A stretch of 64,000 bases of DNA from Talinum fruticosum. Taxonomy: Eukaryota > Streptophyta > Magnoliopsida > Caryophyllales > Talinaceae. Location: contig JAITYX010000003.1 in NCBI GenBank assembly GCA_021018815.1, positions 5,132,501 to 5,196,500 on the forward strand. The letters run 5' to 3'. The stretch's first letter is position 1, and each line of letters starts with the position of its first letter. Positions 23,267-34,309 of this stretch are shown in pieces. The notes under the pieces were generated by a model. The model did no database searches. It saw only the letters and a list, made by a program, of their open reading frames with translations, and was not told where the DNA came from. The translations under genes and the position numbers were made by a program.

Positions 23267-25797
23267 TCAATCTTCATTATCGGAGGTGTCATCGAAGATG
23301 TAGTTACCGAAATCCTCCAAGATGGATGTGGAAAATTGTTCGTCGCCACCAGCTTGTGAAGAGCTAGCCCCATAATCCCAAGAAGATTGAGAAACTCCAT
23401 GAGAGGGCCCGCTATATGACATCCGGTGGAAATCAATTGGGTTACCGTGATAGTCAAGTGCTTGGAGAGGCATGATGTCCATATAGTCCTTGGAGAAACT
23501 AGGCCCAGCCCCAAAAATCTAGGCCCGGATGTAGATACGCTAAGCCTTGCTTCGGAAGCACTACGATGGTGGAAATGACGTGAAGAACATCGGGAGCTGG
23601 CCTCTCCACCCGCACCACCAGGTGGCGTGTGTTTGCTAGATGGGCGTGTCCGAGTCCCCAAGCCACCAAGGAAGCCTTCGATGAAGAAGATCTAGACCGA
23701 TGATTGTACAAAAATAATGGAGCAATTAGCACATTTCCTAAAAGCTCGATGAGTTAGCACTTACAACTAACTAAGACTTACCCGTAATGTTCGGTCTTCC
23801 TGGTAAATAAATCCTTGAAACCTCTAAGGGCATATTGGAACCTGATAAACACAGTTCGAAACTGCTCCCGGTTGTACTACAAGATTTATTATGTTAGCAA
23901 GAAACTTTTAGCGTACAAATAAAAGTAAAGAGCATAAAACTCTTACCCCTTGCCAGTTCTTAGGAAGAGGGTGCCTTACACACTCCTCATCAAGAATTTC
24001 TGGAATTCTCACGTAACATGGGGATTCCCTGGGTTGGGAAACATCAACTCGAAGACTTGGGATATAGATGCCTCCGGGAGAAGCTACAAAGGGTGAAGTT
24101 AATTTTCACACAAGAAATTCAACTACATAAAAGAGAATGAAATGAAGGCTCACCAATCGGATCATAATCCACCCCAAGTGCAAAGCATAGGATGAATGCA
24201 TGTTTAAACCTGGGTAGAGATACCCGGTAATTACTTCTTTCTGCTCCCCTTGAGTAAAGGAGTGAAAATAAAACATTGTTTGTGGTGGATCATGGCGAAC
24301 AAATGGAGGCCATGTGTTATAACGGATTTGAGGCGTGACCCATTCGCTAAGATACCAACAATATCCAAAAGGCCCTTCAAATAAGATCATTCTCTCACTC
24401 AATTCTCACGCCACATCTAAGGTTGAAGGGAGTTGAAGTTGGGCCCATGGATGAAAGTTCGCGTGTACACACAAGAGCCATAAGGAGACGAGAAAAATGG
24501 CAAAATTGGGCACCAAATGCCCGACTTTCTAGCCAGCTTCGGCCACCACAGACCATGCCCATAAGCCCACCACAAGTCGTGGGTCGGGCAGCAGACCGAG
24601 CGATGAAGAAGATAAATTTCTAGGTGTATCTTGACTCAAATTTAAAGCTTGAAAGTAACATACCGAAGCCACACAGTTGAGGGTGGACCTCAAAAAGCCT
24701 AGATTATGTGCTTTGGGTCATCGAAGTACATCGTGGCCCATGATACCGAGGCCGGGAACGAAGGGTGATTCCTTGAACCGGGCAAAAGGTGAGGAAAATA
24801 TTCATATAGCCACAGGTGCAATTTTGTAAGACAAGTGAGACTTTTATCATGCAAGATAAAGTATTTTAGTATTAAAAGAAGAGATGGAGCATACCTCAAT
24901 AACCTTCCACAATCCACACAAATGGAGATAGTTTGTCAAATCCCTCTCAGCTTTTGTATGCCTCACATTGGAGCGTAAACACTTTATGAGACAACCGTAG
25001 GCAAGCGCACCCCGGTTAAGGTCTTTAACCTTGTCTAGGTCCGTTAGGTTCACTAAATAGTGAACATGCACCTTAGAAGCTTGGTTCGAGAAGATCGATG
25101 TGCTTAGCATGAGAGCAAGTACAACCCGGACTTGTTGTTGTGGGGTATGTTGAGCCTAAAACTCAACATTCTCAAAGGCATAAAAAGGAGAGTATACTTA
25201 AAGGAATTTTCCCAAGGAAACCTCTTAGCCACAAGACTAAGGAGATGTCACAAATAGTCACGGTTTTTGTACAAATTTTGGTCGTAGACTAGAGGCTCTC
25301 CCGAGAAGCCCAAGCCCGAGAGGACGGTAAAGTAAAAGGGAGTAATAATCATCTCCCTAATAGAAAGATAAAATGTGTTGGTAGTGTCCCAAAAGCGTTC
25401 ACTAATGGCCCGGATAGAGTCACGCTCTTTCTTATCACATAGATGGCCTAAAGTAATATAATAGGAACCAAAGATGTTCTCAAGAGGGTAGTTCCTTTCC
25501 CCGAATGTCTCCATGAATTTCGGGATAGCCCCGCTGCTCCTAATGAAACCCTTCTACAAAATGAAAATTCAACAAGATTTAGTAGAAGTACTACTCCAAG
25601 TGAACAAATAAAGAACTTTAAGCCAACAAGCTTACCGAAGGAGAAATGGTAAGTGAAGAAACATGGCTCTTGGCATCCACCAAGAGGTCACTAAGGCTCT
25701 ATTCGTCGCAAGAATGCCACTCTCTTTCCAAGAAGTTGGCGTAGATTAATTTCTTAGCTCTTGTCCTCTCAATTGGATGAGCTCTTATCCTAGACAT
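23267..25797 (-). pseudogene. Plant mobile domain (PMD) gene, antisense inside Tat element, seven exons
   Basis: Exons as read on the minus strand: 25797-25636 (MSRIRAHPIERTRAKK; donor G|GTAAGC), 25553-24895 (acceptor TTTTGTAG; SERFWDTTNTFYLS, MIITPFYFTVLSGLGFSGEP, NRGALAYGCLIKCLR; donor GAG|GTATGC), about 24841-24664 (KLHLWLYEYFPHLLPGS), about 24402-24154 (GYCWYLSEWVTPQIRY; donor TTG|GTGAG), 24083-23947 (GGIYIPSLRVDVSQPRE; donor GG|GTAAGA), 23876-23782 (YNREQFRTVFIRFQYALRG), and a last exon to the stop at 23267 with an acidic tail (FDDTSDNED). F.L..GE..ITP.....L.GL...G and the YLS-WVTP block match the PMD family (MAIN/MAIL1-like, also carried by MULEs and some gypsy elements). There is a TAG in exon 1 and a few frame breaks elsewhere. 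The product, if any, would be nuclear; biochemical role unknown. Confidence 0.75.
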
Positions 25798-25932
25798 TTT
25801 TAAGGAATTGTGTTTTTGAAAACCAACTAGTTTTCTCAAAAACAACGAGCAAAACTAGAGCAAAGCTAAAGCAAGCAAGAAAGAGTAAAGAGAGGAGCAA
25901 GTGAGGCATGAAAAATGAACACACTAACTCCT

Positions 25933-25941
25933 CCTTTTATA
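25933..25941 (-). promoter_or_regulatory. TATA box of antisense PMD gene
   Basis: TATAAAAGG on the minus strand, about 136-144 bases before the ATG at 25797, followed by a CT- and AG-rich leader. The second PMD fragment has the same box at the same distance (32538-32546). Confidence 0.65.
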
Positions 25942-26499
25942 GGCAAATTCGGCCATAGCATGACAAGCACACAAGACAAAATTCAAAAAATTAAGAGGAG
26001 ACTAAGAAGGGAATCCAACAGACATGCCGGGACAAGGCCCGCCAAAAGCTAGTCGTCGCCGGTCACGAAGCCTGACCGGCGACCCATCGGAGGCCGCCTT
26101 GCATCCATAGCTGGTGGCTAGCTTGTGAAGTCCAATTAGGTGTGGAAAGTGGGTTCTTAGAACCATGTGCATGCAAGTGGATCTTTGGACCCAACACGTC
26201 AGCTCTTGCAAATTAGATTTTCGATCTGTTTTCAACTTAATTATTCGGGTAAAATACTAAACTTTCATAAATATGATTATCCACTAACAAGCTTTAGATC
26301 AAAGAACGATCAAAGTTCCAACATAAAAATTCATCGAGCTTCAAGGCTCTAATCAAGCCAAGCTCAGGACTCTCTTACCGGACTTTACATCATGGTCCAT
26401 AGCCGATGAAATCCTAGTCCTGTTTGTGGATTTAGATCATGGTCCGTAGCTGATTGGTGTGACGAAACCAAAGAACCACAAAAAAACCCTTTAGCACCA
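25942..26499. other. Tat internal sequence between PMD promoter and LTR copy 1
   Basis: No gene. It matches 32547-33300 in parts (for example TTATTCGG.TAAAA.CT..ACTTT). The true start of LTR copy 1 is not visible and seems to be deleted or diverged. Confidence 0.5.
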
Positions 26500-27525
26500 A
26501 AAATAAAGCTTTTTCCTTGGGTCAATCCAAAAATCCTTTTCTTTCGGACAATCCAAACCCGGATCAACCCTCCAGAGTCAATAGTGGTTGGTGCCACGTA
26601 CAGGGACTTCCTGCACTCAAAACGCTGCGTGTCATCATCAGCATCCAACCGAGACACGAAACTAAACTCGTTCGTACAACGTCGTATGGTCGGCACCGTG
26701 TTTCATGGTAAGAATCACCAAAACACTATGTTTTGCTCCAAAATGTCCAACTAAGACACGAGCTTATTTTCACAAAATGACGTCACTTATGGTTCGCACC
26801 GTGTTTTAGGGGATTTTGCCATCGGACATTGTGTTTCACCTCGGAGTTTAGTTGTAACACGGAAGGAATCTATAACATGTGCGACGTCGTCTATGTCCGG
26901 CACCGCACACCACAACGACGATTCCCAGGATCCAGTCCAAGCCTCATTCGGTCCGGTTTTTGTGATTTTATCGCCTAATTTTCTTCTCATTTCAGTCAGT
27001 CGCTTAAGCTAAAACCCTAGGTCATCATTTCCTATAAATAGAGAGCTTAGACTCTCATTTGGGAGATGGCTTCTTCCTATGCATTATGCTACTTAAGTTT
27101 GATTAAGAGCTATGAATATTCATTTATTCCGATCTCTTGGTCTCCCTTCAGCCTAATCCTCCCCACTCTGCGGACATCCGAACCCTAATACTCCATCAAC
27201 CACGCACATCTTCCTACTTACCTTCGTAAAAATTCACAAAAAGCCTTATTCGATTCATCGTCGTCACGCTTTAATATCCGGTTCGCTATCTAGATCAACA
27301 GGTGGGACAACCTGATGGCACCAAATCGGCCTTCAAACTACGGTTTATTTAATTTCGTTATTTATCCTTTTTAATATTGTGGAGAAAAGATGTAATCGCA
27401 TTTAATTCCTTCCGGCCCGATGTAACCTTTTTGTTTTTGTTTTTGTTTTCATTTTGCTTTTGTTTTCGTTTCTTTATCGTTTTCATTTATTTCTTCTATA
27501 TCTCGCTTTTATCGCTCTCATTATC

Positions 27526-27528
27526 ATG
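27526..27528. repeat. Target site duplication ATG of CACTA element (second copy 31450-31452)
   Basis: Three bases, the usual length for CACTA elements, on both sides of the CACTACTACA ends. Confidence 0.85.
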
Positions 27529-27553
27529 CACTACTACATAAATCACTTTTAAC
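27529..27553. repeat. CACTA left terminal inverted repeat
   Basis: CACTACTACA, then five mismatched bases, then CACTTTTAAC. Confidence 0.85.
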
Positions 27554-27780
27554 GACGGGTCTTTAACGAAGGTTATAAAGACAAACTTTCATGAAAATTG
27601 GACCGGTGGCATTTTTGTAAATAACAGCCATTGTTTAACATATATGACGACGGTTCTAATGTAAGAACCATCATCATAGCTGTTGCTGAAACATTTAACT
27701 ACGGTTCGGTAGCATGTAACCGTTATTAAATGTCACATATGACGACGGTTCTATGATAAAATCGTCGTCATATGTCTTTC
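27554..27780. repeat. CACTA left subterminal repeats
   Basis: TATGACGACGGTTCT and its complement-like forms (AACCATCATCATA, ATCGTCGTCATATG) recur with AACTACGGTT and GTAACCGTTATTAA. These are likely transposase-binding sites by analogy with En/Spm. Confidence 0.75.
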
Positions 27781-28584
27781 GGTTTAGCATAAGAAAACGC
27801 GACCTCTTGTTTTTACGCCCACTTACAACTCTCGGTCTTATTGTTTTCTACAGTTTCGCTCCTTCACGAACCTGCTCATCAGATCTAGAATTCATTCCTC
27901 GTTGCAAGTCGACTTGAATTGGTAAGCCTCTCCTCACTCTCGCCATCTAGATCTCCTCTCTCTTAATCTTTCATTTATTTATAGTTTCCTCTCGTCTCTA
28001 AGTGTAGATCTCCTCAAATTCTCGTTGTCACGCCTCTCCTCACCCTTGTTATTCTCGGTTCTTAGGTATGAATCTCTATCCTCTCTTATTTTTCGTTTTA
28101 AGTTATTTAGAAAAATTTTTATAGTTAAATGTTGAATGTATTTGCGATAATTATGTGAATGTTGAGAATGTGGGTAATGTTTGAGATTGTTGAAATATTG
28201 AATATTGAGAATGTGGGTAACATTTGTTTAGTTTATTAAGTTGGAAATTCATGAAATGTTTGAGATTTTTGAGAAATGGGTTTAGGAGTTTAGGATTTGT
28301 GGTAATTATAGCGAAATATGATAGGTAAGGATGGTAGATCAAAAGAGTGCATCCAAATTTATTTAGGGTTATACAGAAATAGAAAGATAATTTGGATATA
28401 AGGGTCATCCCCAAAAACCTTTTCATGAAGATAAATTTGTATCCAAATTTGTTTATTTTGATGAGGTGATGTTGGGGTGAACTCATTTATCCAATTATCA
28501 AAATATGGTTAGAATTTAGAGAAATAAAAATATTTATGGTTTAGTGTTTAAGGAAATAGAAAAATTTGTGGTTATATATTTAAG

Positions 28585-29550
28585 GATCAATAGGGAGAAA
28601 ATATAAATGTGAAAATGTAAAAAATTGGAAACGTATTTGGATATAGGGATCTCCTCAAATACTTGTCATAAAGATATATTGTTTATCAAATTTATTTATT
28701 TTGATGAGTTGAAGTTGGGGGTGGACTAATTTATCCAATTATCTAAATTTTCGTTTCCTTTTTGGTTTCAAGTTTGTTGTATTATACATGATCGTAAACT
28801 AGAGGCCGTGATTTTTTTGAATTTTACGTAATTCATAAGACAATAATGAAATATGAATGAAATGATAAGGTCATCCAATTAGTTTGCTTTAACGACCGAA
28901 GACATAAAAGGAACCGGAATTCTCTTGTTGTGATTAACAATGAGGTTGGTTTTAAAAGACAGACCTTGAAGTGTACATGCAACATAAGCTGATCTACAAA
29001 GAATGGTAGAAGGTCGAGGAGTCAAATGGAAACAAAAGTTGATAAACATGAATGACTATTGTTTATGACCTTTTTTTCCATTCGACTCCGCGATCCTTCC
29101 GCCCTTATTTGTAAATCGGCCTCGTTGCATGTATACTTTATTTTTGTCTTGAAAACCAACCTCAGCTTTAGGGTTTAAGGATGAAAAGGGCGAAAATATA
29201 AATGTGAAAATGTAAAAAATTGGAAAGGTATTTGGATATAGGGATCTCCCCAAATACTTGTCATAAAGATAAATTTGTTATCAAATTTATTTATTTTGAT
29301 GAGTTGAAGTTAGGAGTGGACTAATTTATCCAAGTACTTAAATTTGTGGTTTCCTTTTGGGTGCAAGTTTGTTGTATTATAATTGATCGTAAACTAAAGT
29401 ACATGATTTTTTTGAAGTGTATGTAATGCATAAGACAATAATGAATATCAATGAAATGTTCAGGCCATCCATTTAGTTTGTTGTAACAACCCAAGACATA
29501 ACTAACTAGAATCGGAGTTCCCATAACCCTTATTGACTTTAGCAATGAGG
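28585..29550. repeat. Tandem repeat inside CACTA element
   Basis: The sequence starting AAAATATAAATGTGAAAATG at about 28595 recurs at about 29195. Both copies run through TATTTGGATATAGGGATCTCC, TTATTTTGATGAGTTGAAGTT and the AAGACATAA segment. A third, partial copy is at about 28385-28500. Confidence 0.8.
28940..29166. repeat. Foldback (hairpin) A in CACTA element
   Basis: The left arm (28940-29048: GAGGTTGGTTTT... to ...GTTGATAAACATGA) is the imperfect reverse complement of the right arm (29056-29166: TATGACCTTTTTTTCCATTC... to ...AAAACCAACCTC). Arms are about 110 bases with a loop of under 10 bases. Confidence 0.8.
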
Positions 29551-29975
29551 ACGAATTCACTAGGCATGAGATAGAGTCTTTGTGCAGCATGGGTCAAGTA
29601 CACAAAGAAAGGGAAAAGGTATAAAGGCTTTATCGGAGAAAAAGGTGGTAAACGATAGGGAATTATTACTAGTTTTGTGATTGTTTACTACCTTTTCTCC
29701 GAGAAAGTCTTTATCCCTTTCCCTTCCTTCATATACCGACCCACACCGCACATAGACTCTACGTCTTGCCATGTGAACCTAATTGTTAAAGATAACAAGG
29801 GTTATGGGAACTCGATTCTAGTTATGTCTTGGGTTGTTAAAGCGAATTAAAGGGACGACCTCAACATTTTATTCATATTAATTTTTCCTATGCATTATGT
29901 AAAATTTCATATAAAATCATGTCTAGTTTATAATATAATATATACTTAAACAATTGGAAGCCAAAAATTTCTTTG
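29348..29975. repeat. Foldback (hairpin) B in CACTA element
   Basis: Arms of about 300 bases meet near 29672. Left: AACAACCCAAGACATAACTA and GGGAAAAGGTATAAAGGC. Right: TTTATCCCTTTCCCTT and TAGTTATGTCTTGGGTTGTT. The inner 60 bases pair almost perfectly. Confidence 0.8.
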
Positions 29976-31155
29976 AATGGGAAGAGGGGTAAAGGCTTTA
30001 TTGAGGGAGTTGGTAAGAATAATTATTTGACTTAACTCTCTCCTTCAATCATAGAGAAAATGAGTTACAGAGCACTTCCTTCGCACTCAACAGACAAGTG
30101 ACACGGCGGGCGGAGACACCACTTCAAGCATGGGCTCATCGTCCGGTCCCCCCGGAGACTAGTGAATTAGTGGAGAGCCCTTTCTCTCGTTCTTCTCCGG
30201 TCCGAAGGAACTTACCGAAGGAGAAGAGGAGGAACCTCCCTAAGAAAAAGAAGAGGAAGTTCCCTAAGAAGAAGTGAGGTTGTCCACTTCTACCCCTGCA
30301 CGAACTCCAAGCACGCAATACATAAGAGGAGCATCACTTTGGGACAATGACAAAGGAAATAGAGATTGCTCATGAAGATCGAGAACTCGTATTACTTTCT
30401 CCAATTTCTGCACTTCGTTGTTCTCTTAAATTTATTTTCCTAAAGTGATCCTTTTGTAGTGGATTTAGTTATGTGAGCTCACTCTTGATAGGTTCGTGGG
30501 CGAGATCATTGAATTTTTATGTTTTCCACCTCTTTATGTATTCCTTTTTCAATACTCATGTCAAAAATGATTTCAATATTTACACCAAAAGGTTTATCTC
30601 TATTTTTCAAAAGTGATGCTTTTTAGTAGATTGAGTTATGTGTTTGTCTTTATAACTATATTGTTTGTTTGGAGTTCGTGTAGAGGTAGCATGGACTGCA
30701 AATATGATGTATATATATTGTCCAGGCTATCTCCGCAACAACTCCAAGCAAGAAATATCGTCATAAAGATAATCACATAACTAAATCTACTACAAAAGTA
30801 TCACTTTAGGAAAATAGAGATTTTCCTTGGGGCAAAAATATTGAAATCGGTTTATACCACGAAGTTTCAAAAGAAGAGATGAACTTTTTCACATTAAATA
30901 CTAAAAGAAGAGTACTCTTTGTATTATATTTCATATCATTGTAATATATTATTTATTGAAACTTATTGTGAAATATGGAATTGTGTTGCGAACTTGTTCA
31001 ATATGGAACTTTTGTTGTGGTTGTAGTAAGTTGGAAATTTTTGTATATGTTGGAAAATATTGAGGTTGTTGGTTGTTGTGTAAGTTGTGTTGTATTTTAG
31101 AGTGTATTTTGTATAGGGGGTACTAAAAATTATAAAAAAATTATAAAATAAATAC

Positions 31156-31400
31156 AGACCTATGACGACAGTTCTTACATTAGAACCGTCATCATATGCC
31201 CTCGCCTAAAACAATTTTTGGCATTTACGTGCAGGACCTATGACGACGGTTCTAATGTAAGAACAATCGTCATAGGTGAATATATGATGATGGTTCTTTT
31301 TGGAAAACTGTCATCATAGGTCATTTTTACTACGGTCGTTGAACGGTAGTTAAAAGATGCATATACAACGACGCCCACATCCACGAAGCAAGTTAACCAT
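31156..31400. repeat. CACTA right subterminal repeats
   Basis: TATGACGAC(A/G)GTTCT and ATTAGAACCGTCATCATA recur three to four times, in mirror arrangement to the left end. Confidence 0.75.
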
Positions 31401-31424
31401 AGGTAATGGTCATTTTTAATTGTA

Positions 31425-31449
31425 GTTAAAAGTGGTTCCTGTAGTAGTG
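31425..31449. repeat. CACTA right terminal inverted repeat
   Basis: GTTAAAAGTG, five mismatched bases, then TGTAGTAGTG: reverse complement of the left end. Confidence 0.85.
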
Positions 31450-31722
31450 ATGCCTTGATTGTTTAAATTTCGCATCTTATTATATTGTATGCCTATCTTT
31501 ACTGAATTATCTAAACTCACCTCTCAAATTAGTAAAGGTCGTCTTTTGACGAGGCGTAATGGAAGGGCTTATCCCTACGTTTCGTACCCTCCCCGAATTT
31601 GGATTCTTGGTTCTAGATCGATTGAGTCAATTTTAAACCTCTTTCAAGCTTAGTTTTCTTGTACTAAGATTGGAAGATTATTTCTTTATTTTACTTTTGT
31701 TAGTTTTTGTTCTTAAAACTAA

Positions 31723-32099
31723 CTAACGACTCTATTTTCCTATTTATTTCGCTAATTAGCTCATCGGCATTTCTAACTAAAAAGAACAAAAAAGGGTTTT
31801 AGATCTGATAGTCGGGCCATGGACCGAGACTAATCACCTCAGTCCGGGCCCACGGTCGGCACCACCAATTGTACTGCACTGGCTCTCACCGGTGCTCGAC
31901 GTTCAACGGGTAGGGCTTCGATCCAAGCCGGTGTTTTCACATCGGTTTGGCCTAAAAGCCCTATGGCGTAACTAAAATTAATTCTTTGTTTTTTTTGTTT
32001 TTAGTTTGGAAATAATATCCCGATGCCCCTTAAATAATTTCAAAAATAAAGTGATTTATAAAACCACCATTTACTTTTATTTAATTCATTTTAAATCGG
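31723..32099 (+). other. Tat primer-site-like motif and leader after LTR copy 1
   Basis: CTAACGACTCT at 31723-31733 corresponds to TTGGCGACTCC at 36079-36089, a form typical of Tat primer sites. The following ~370 bases hold no frame and have a GC-richer block (31830-31960). Near 32040-32100 the sequence joins the second PMD fragment, marking the deletion junction. Confidence 0.5.
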
Positions 32100-32389
32100 A
32101 TCACAAAAATCGAAAATCCTAATGCGAGATTCATCCCCATTTTCAAAAATCAAATCATTTCCAAAAAGAGAAAATCTCCCCAATTCATGGGGAAGCTCGG
32201 ACTTGATTTTTGGACAAGGTCCATGGTTCCTACACGTAGCGGATATTGTTAGAGAGGAGAGATGGGTATCGGCCTCCACTAAGAGGTCCATTCATGACGA
32301 GGACACCATTCTTGAGTTCCACAAACGAGTCTTGGGTCAAACCTTCTGCCCGTGTTCTCCTTTCCTGGATATGAGCGTCTCTTAGGCAT
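32100..32389 (-). pseudogene. Second PMD first-exon fragment, antisense
   Basis: The minus strand from an ATG at 32389 and the overlapping frame at 32415 align with exon 1 of the gene at 25797: RDAHIQERRTRAEGL against RIRAHPIERTRAKKL, and YPSLLSNNIRYV against HVSSLTISPS. A frameshift lies in the first codons. No later exon follows, since the internal region is deleted up to LTR copy 1. Confidence 0.6.
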
Positions 32390-32537
32390 ATTTTTGAAAC
32401 TTCTTTCTCAAACAAAAGAGAACCACACTAGTTTACTTTTAATAAATGAAAGAAGAAGCTAAGAAGCAAAGAAAAGCTTAGAACAAGCAAGAAGAGGAGA
32501 AGAAGTGAAAAAGTGCAAATGAAGCATCCAACCTCCT

Positions 32538-32546
32538 CCTTTTATA
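32538..32546 (-). promoter_or_regulatory. TATA box of second PMD fragment
   Basis: TATAAAAGG on the minus strand, about 150 bases before the ATG at 32389, with the same AG-rich leader as at 25800-25930. Confidence 0.6.
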
Positions 32547-33141
32547 AGTAAACTGGATTAATTTCAAAAAATAAAGGAAAAATCCAAGAAAAATTCGGAT
32601 TCGTTGCTGACCCACTCCCCGATCGGACTCTACCAAAAGCTGGTCATCACCAATTCACGAGGCCCGACATAGGTCAGCCCGCCCGATTCAACAGTTAGGC
32701 ACGCAGCACAAGGTCCGGAGCCGGACCCCAAAGGTGTAGCAAACCGCGTGCTAAACCCGGTCAAGCAAGTGGCAGCATAAGGCTTAGCAGTCTTGTCTTC
32801 ATTAGTCTTCTTTTCAATTTTGGACTGAATTATTCGGTAAAAGCTGGACTTTTGTATATTTCATTATCGACTAACAAAATGTTAGTGCATAAAATTTAGC
32901 CAAGTTTCAAATCAAGAAATTATCAAGCTTCAACATATGATTGATCTTTAGGACTTTTTCGGACTATATACCGTGAGTCAAGTTGAGGCCCATTGTAATA
33001 GTCACGAGATGACCAATTCCAAACGTTAGTAATTTTATGAAACTCAATCGATGTTCGGAGCAACATTGACTAAACAGATAAGTAATCTTTAGGGTCTACT
33101 TTGACCCTCGTCTTTTAGGCTCAATCAAAGTGGCGACCAAC
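32547..33141. other. Tat internal sequence before LTR copy 2
   Basis: No gene. It matches 25942-26400 in parts. AAAGTGGCGACCAACC just before 33142 is a purine-rich stretch in the place of the polypurine tract. Confidence 0.5.
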
Positions 33142-34304
33142 CGTAGACACCCAAAAATGTTGTCCTTTTCTATTTTATTGAATTAATTAATTTTTTCAAG
33201 TCCGGTGATGAAAATAGAGTTTCATTTGCATGCTCGAGGTTAAGCTTAGACTAAAGCACAACAACAAAAGCCTTTCAGCCTGTAAAAAGCCAACCAAGCA
33301 CAAAAATAGCCAATACTTCATTTCCTTGGGCTGAACCAGTCCACAATCATTTTTCTCGATCGATCCGACCAGGTTCAAGCTCCCAAGCCTAGCTCTAAAT
33401 CGACGCTGGACCACTAGCATGCAAAAATGCAACGTTTTAACCTTTTTTCAGCGTCCAACCCCGACATGTTTCCCCACCACTAAACGTGGTTGTTTTGTCC
33501 GACGACGGCACTTGGGACTCTCTTAATGGCGTCTTTTTGACTCGGTTAAGTTTTCTAAATTTTTCTTTATCCATCTCCCGAAATCTCTCGCCCAATTTAT
33601 CCATAAACCCCAAGCAACTAGAGGCTAAATTTAGGGTTTCTTAAACCCTAATTTTTTATAACTAGAGGGTTCCCCCCTCCTCATTTCACACTAGTTTCAG
33701 CTATTTTTTGCCTCATTTATGCTAAAACTCTCTCACTCTCTTCTCCACACACACACACGCTCTCTCTCTCTCTCTCTCACTCACACTTGAGAAATCCTTT
33801 TCTAAACCACACATAAAAGCCTTTATTTTCGCCTCTTTTCTTCACCTCAACCTATCATTACTTTGCCCAATTCGGTCAAGAGTTAAGTTTGGCAGGTGGG
33901 TTAACCTAACGCCGCAATTCCAACCTTTCGGAGTTTGTTATTTCGTTTTATTTAATTGCAGCTTTTATCGTTTCATGTTGTGGTTTTTTGATATGTAATG
34001 TCATTTAGTTTTCGACCCCGCCCGATGTAATTTTATTTATCGCTTTCCTTTACCACTTTCCTTTATTTGTTTTCATTTAGTTGCTGCCATTTATTGCTTT
34101 ACATTATGTTTAATTGCCTTTAATTCCTCCTTTTGCATGTTGATTGCTTTTTTACGTGATTAATAGAGGTCATCTTTAGGACTAAACTAAAGGGATATTT
34201 TTATTTATCCCTTTCCGTTACCACTTTCCTTTATTTGTTTCCATTTATTATTTCCATTCACTTATTTAATTAGTAGAGGTCGTCTTTAGGACGAGCGGAC
34301 TAAG

Positions 34305-34309
34305 GAGCG
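34305..34309. repeat. Target site duplication GAGCG of solo LTR (second copy 35902-35906)
   Basis: GAGCG on both sides of the LTR at 34310-35901. Confidence 0.8.

Larger units (their letters stand above)
27529..31449. mobile_element. Non-autonomous CACTA (En/Spm-type) DNA transposon
   Basis: The left end CACTACTACA and the inverted right end TGTAGTAGTG are flanked by ATG duplications. The inverted ends continue imperfectly with CACTTTTAAC on both sides. Several copies of TATGACGACGGTTCT in direct and inverted form lie within 250-300 bases of each end, as expected of CACTA subterminal repeats. The 3.9 kb interior has no transposase frame. It holds two large foldback structures. Near the left end a CT-rich leader with a possible intron (AATTG|GTAAGCC near 27920) looks like the 5' part of a CACTA transcription unit. 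Movement would need transposase from another copy. Confidence 0.88.
26500..31722 (+). repeat. Tat LTR copy 1, interrupted by CACTA element
   Basis: It matches 33320-36077 with the CACTA insertion removed: TTTTCCTTGGG near 26510, the AGGTGGGACAACCTGATGGCACC block near 27300, then GATGTAACC near 27420, and after the CACTA element AGTAAAGGTCGTCTTTTGACGAGG. A CCTATAAATAGAG TATA-like box is near 27032-27044. The left edge is uncertain; the right edge is set by the primer-site-like CTAACGACTCT at 31723. Confidence 0.6.

Noticed and set aside
30136..30318. Possible captured gene fragment in the CACTA element (GC-richer segment)
   Set aside because: Short, no recognisable domain in any frame, and Phe/Leu or Glu/Arg runs are explained by purine-rich repeats.
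33746..33786. Promoter element made of AC/CT repeat
   Set aside because: Simple microsatellite inside a Tat LTR; no TATA box or gene start at a fitting distance was found.
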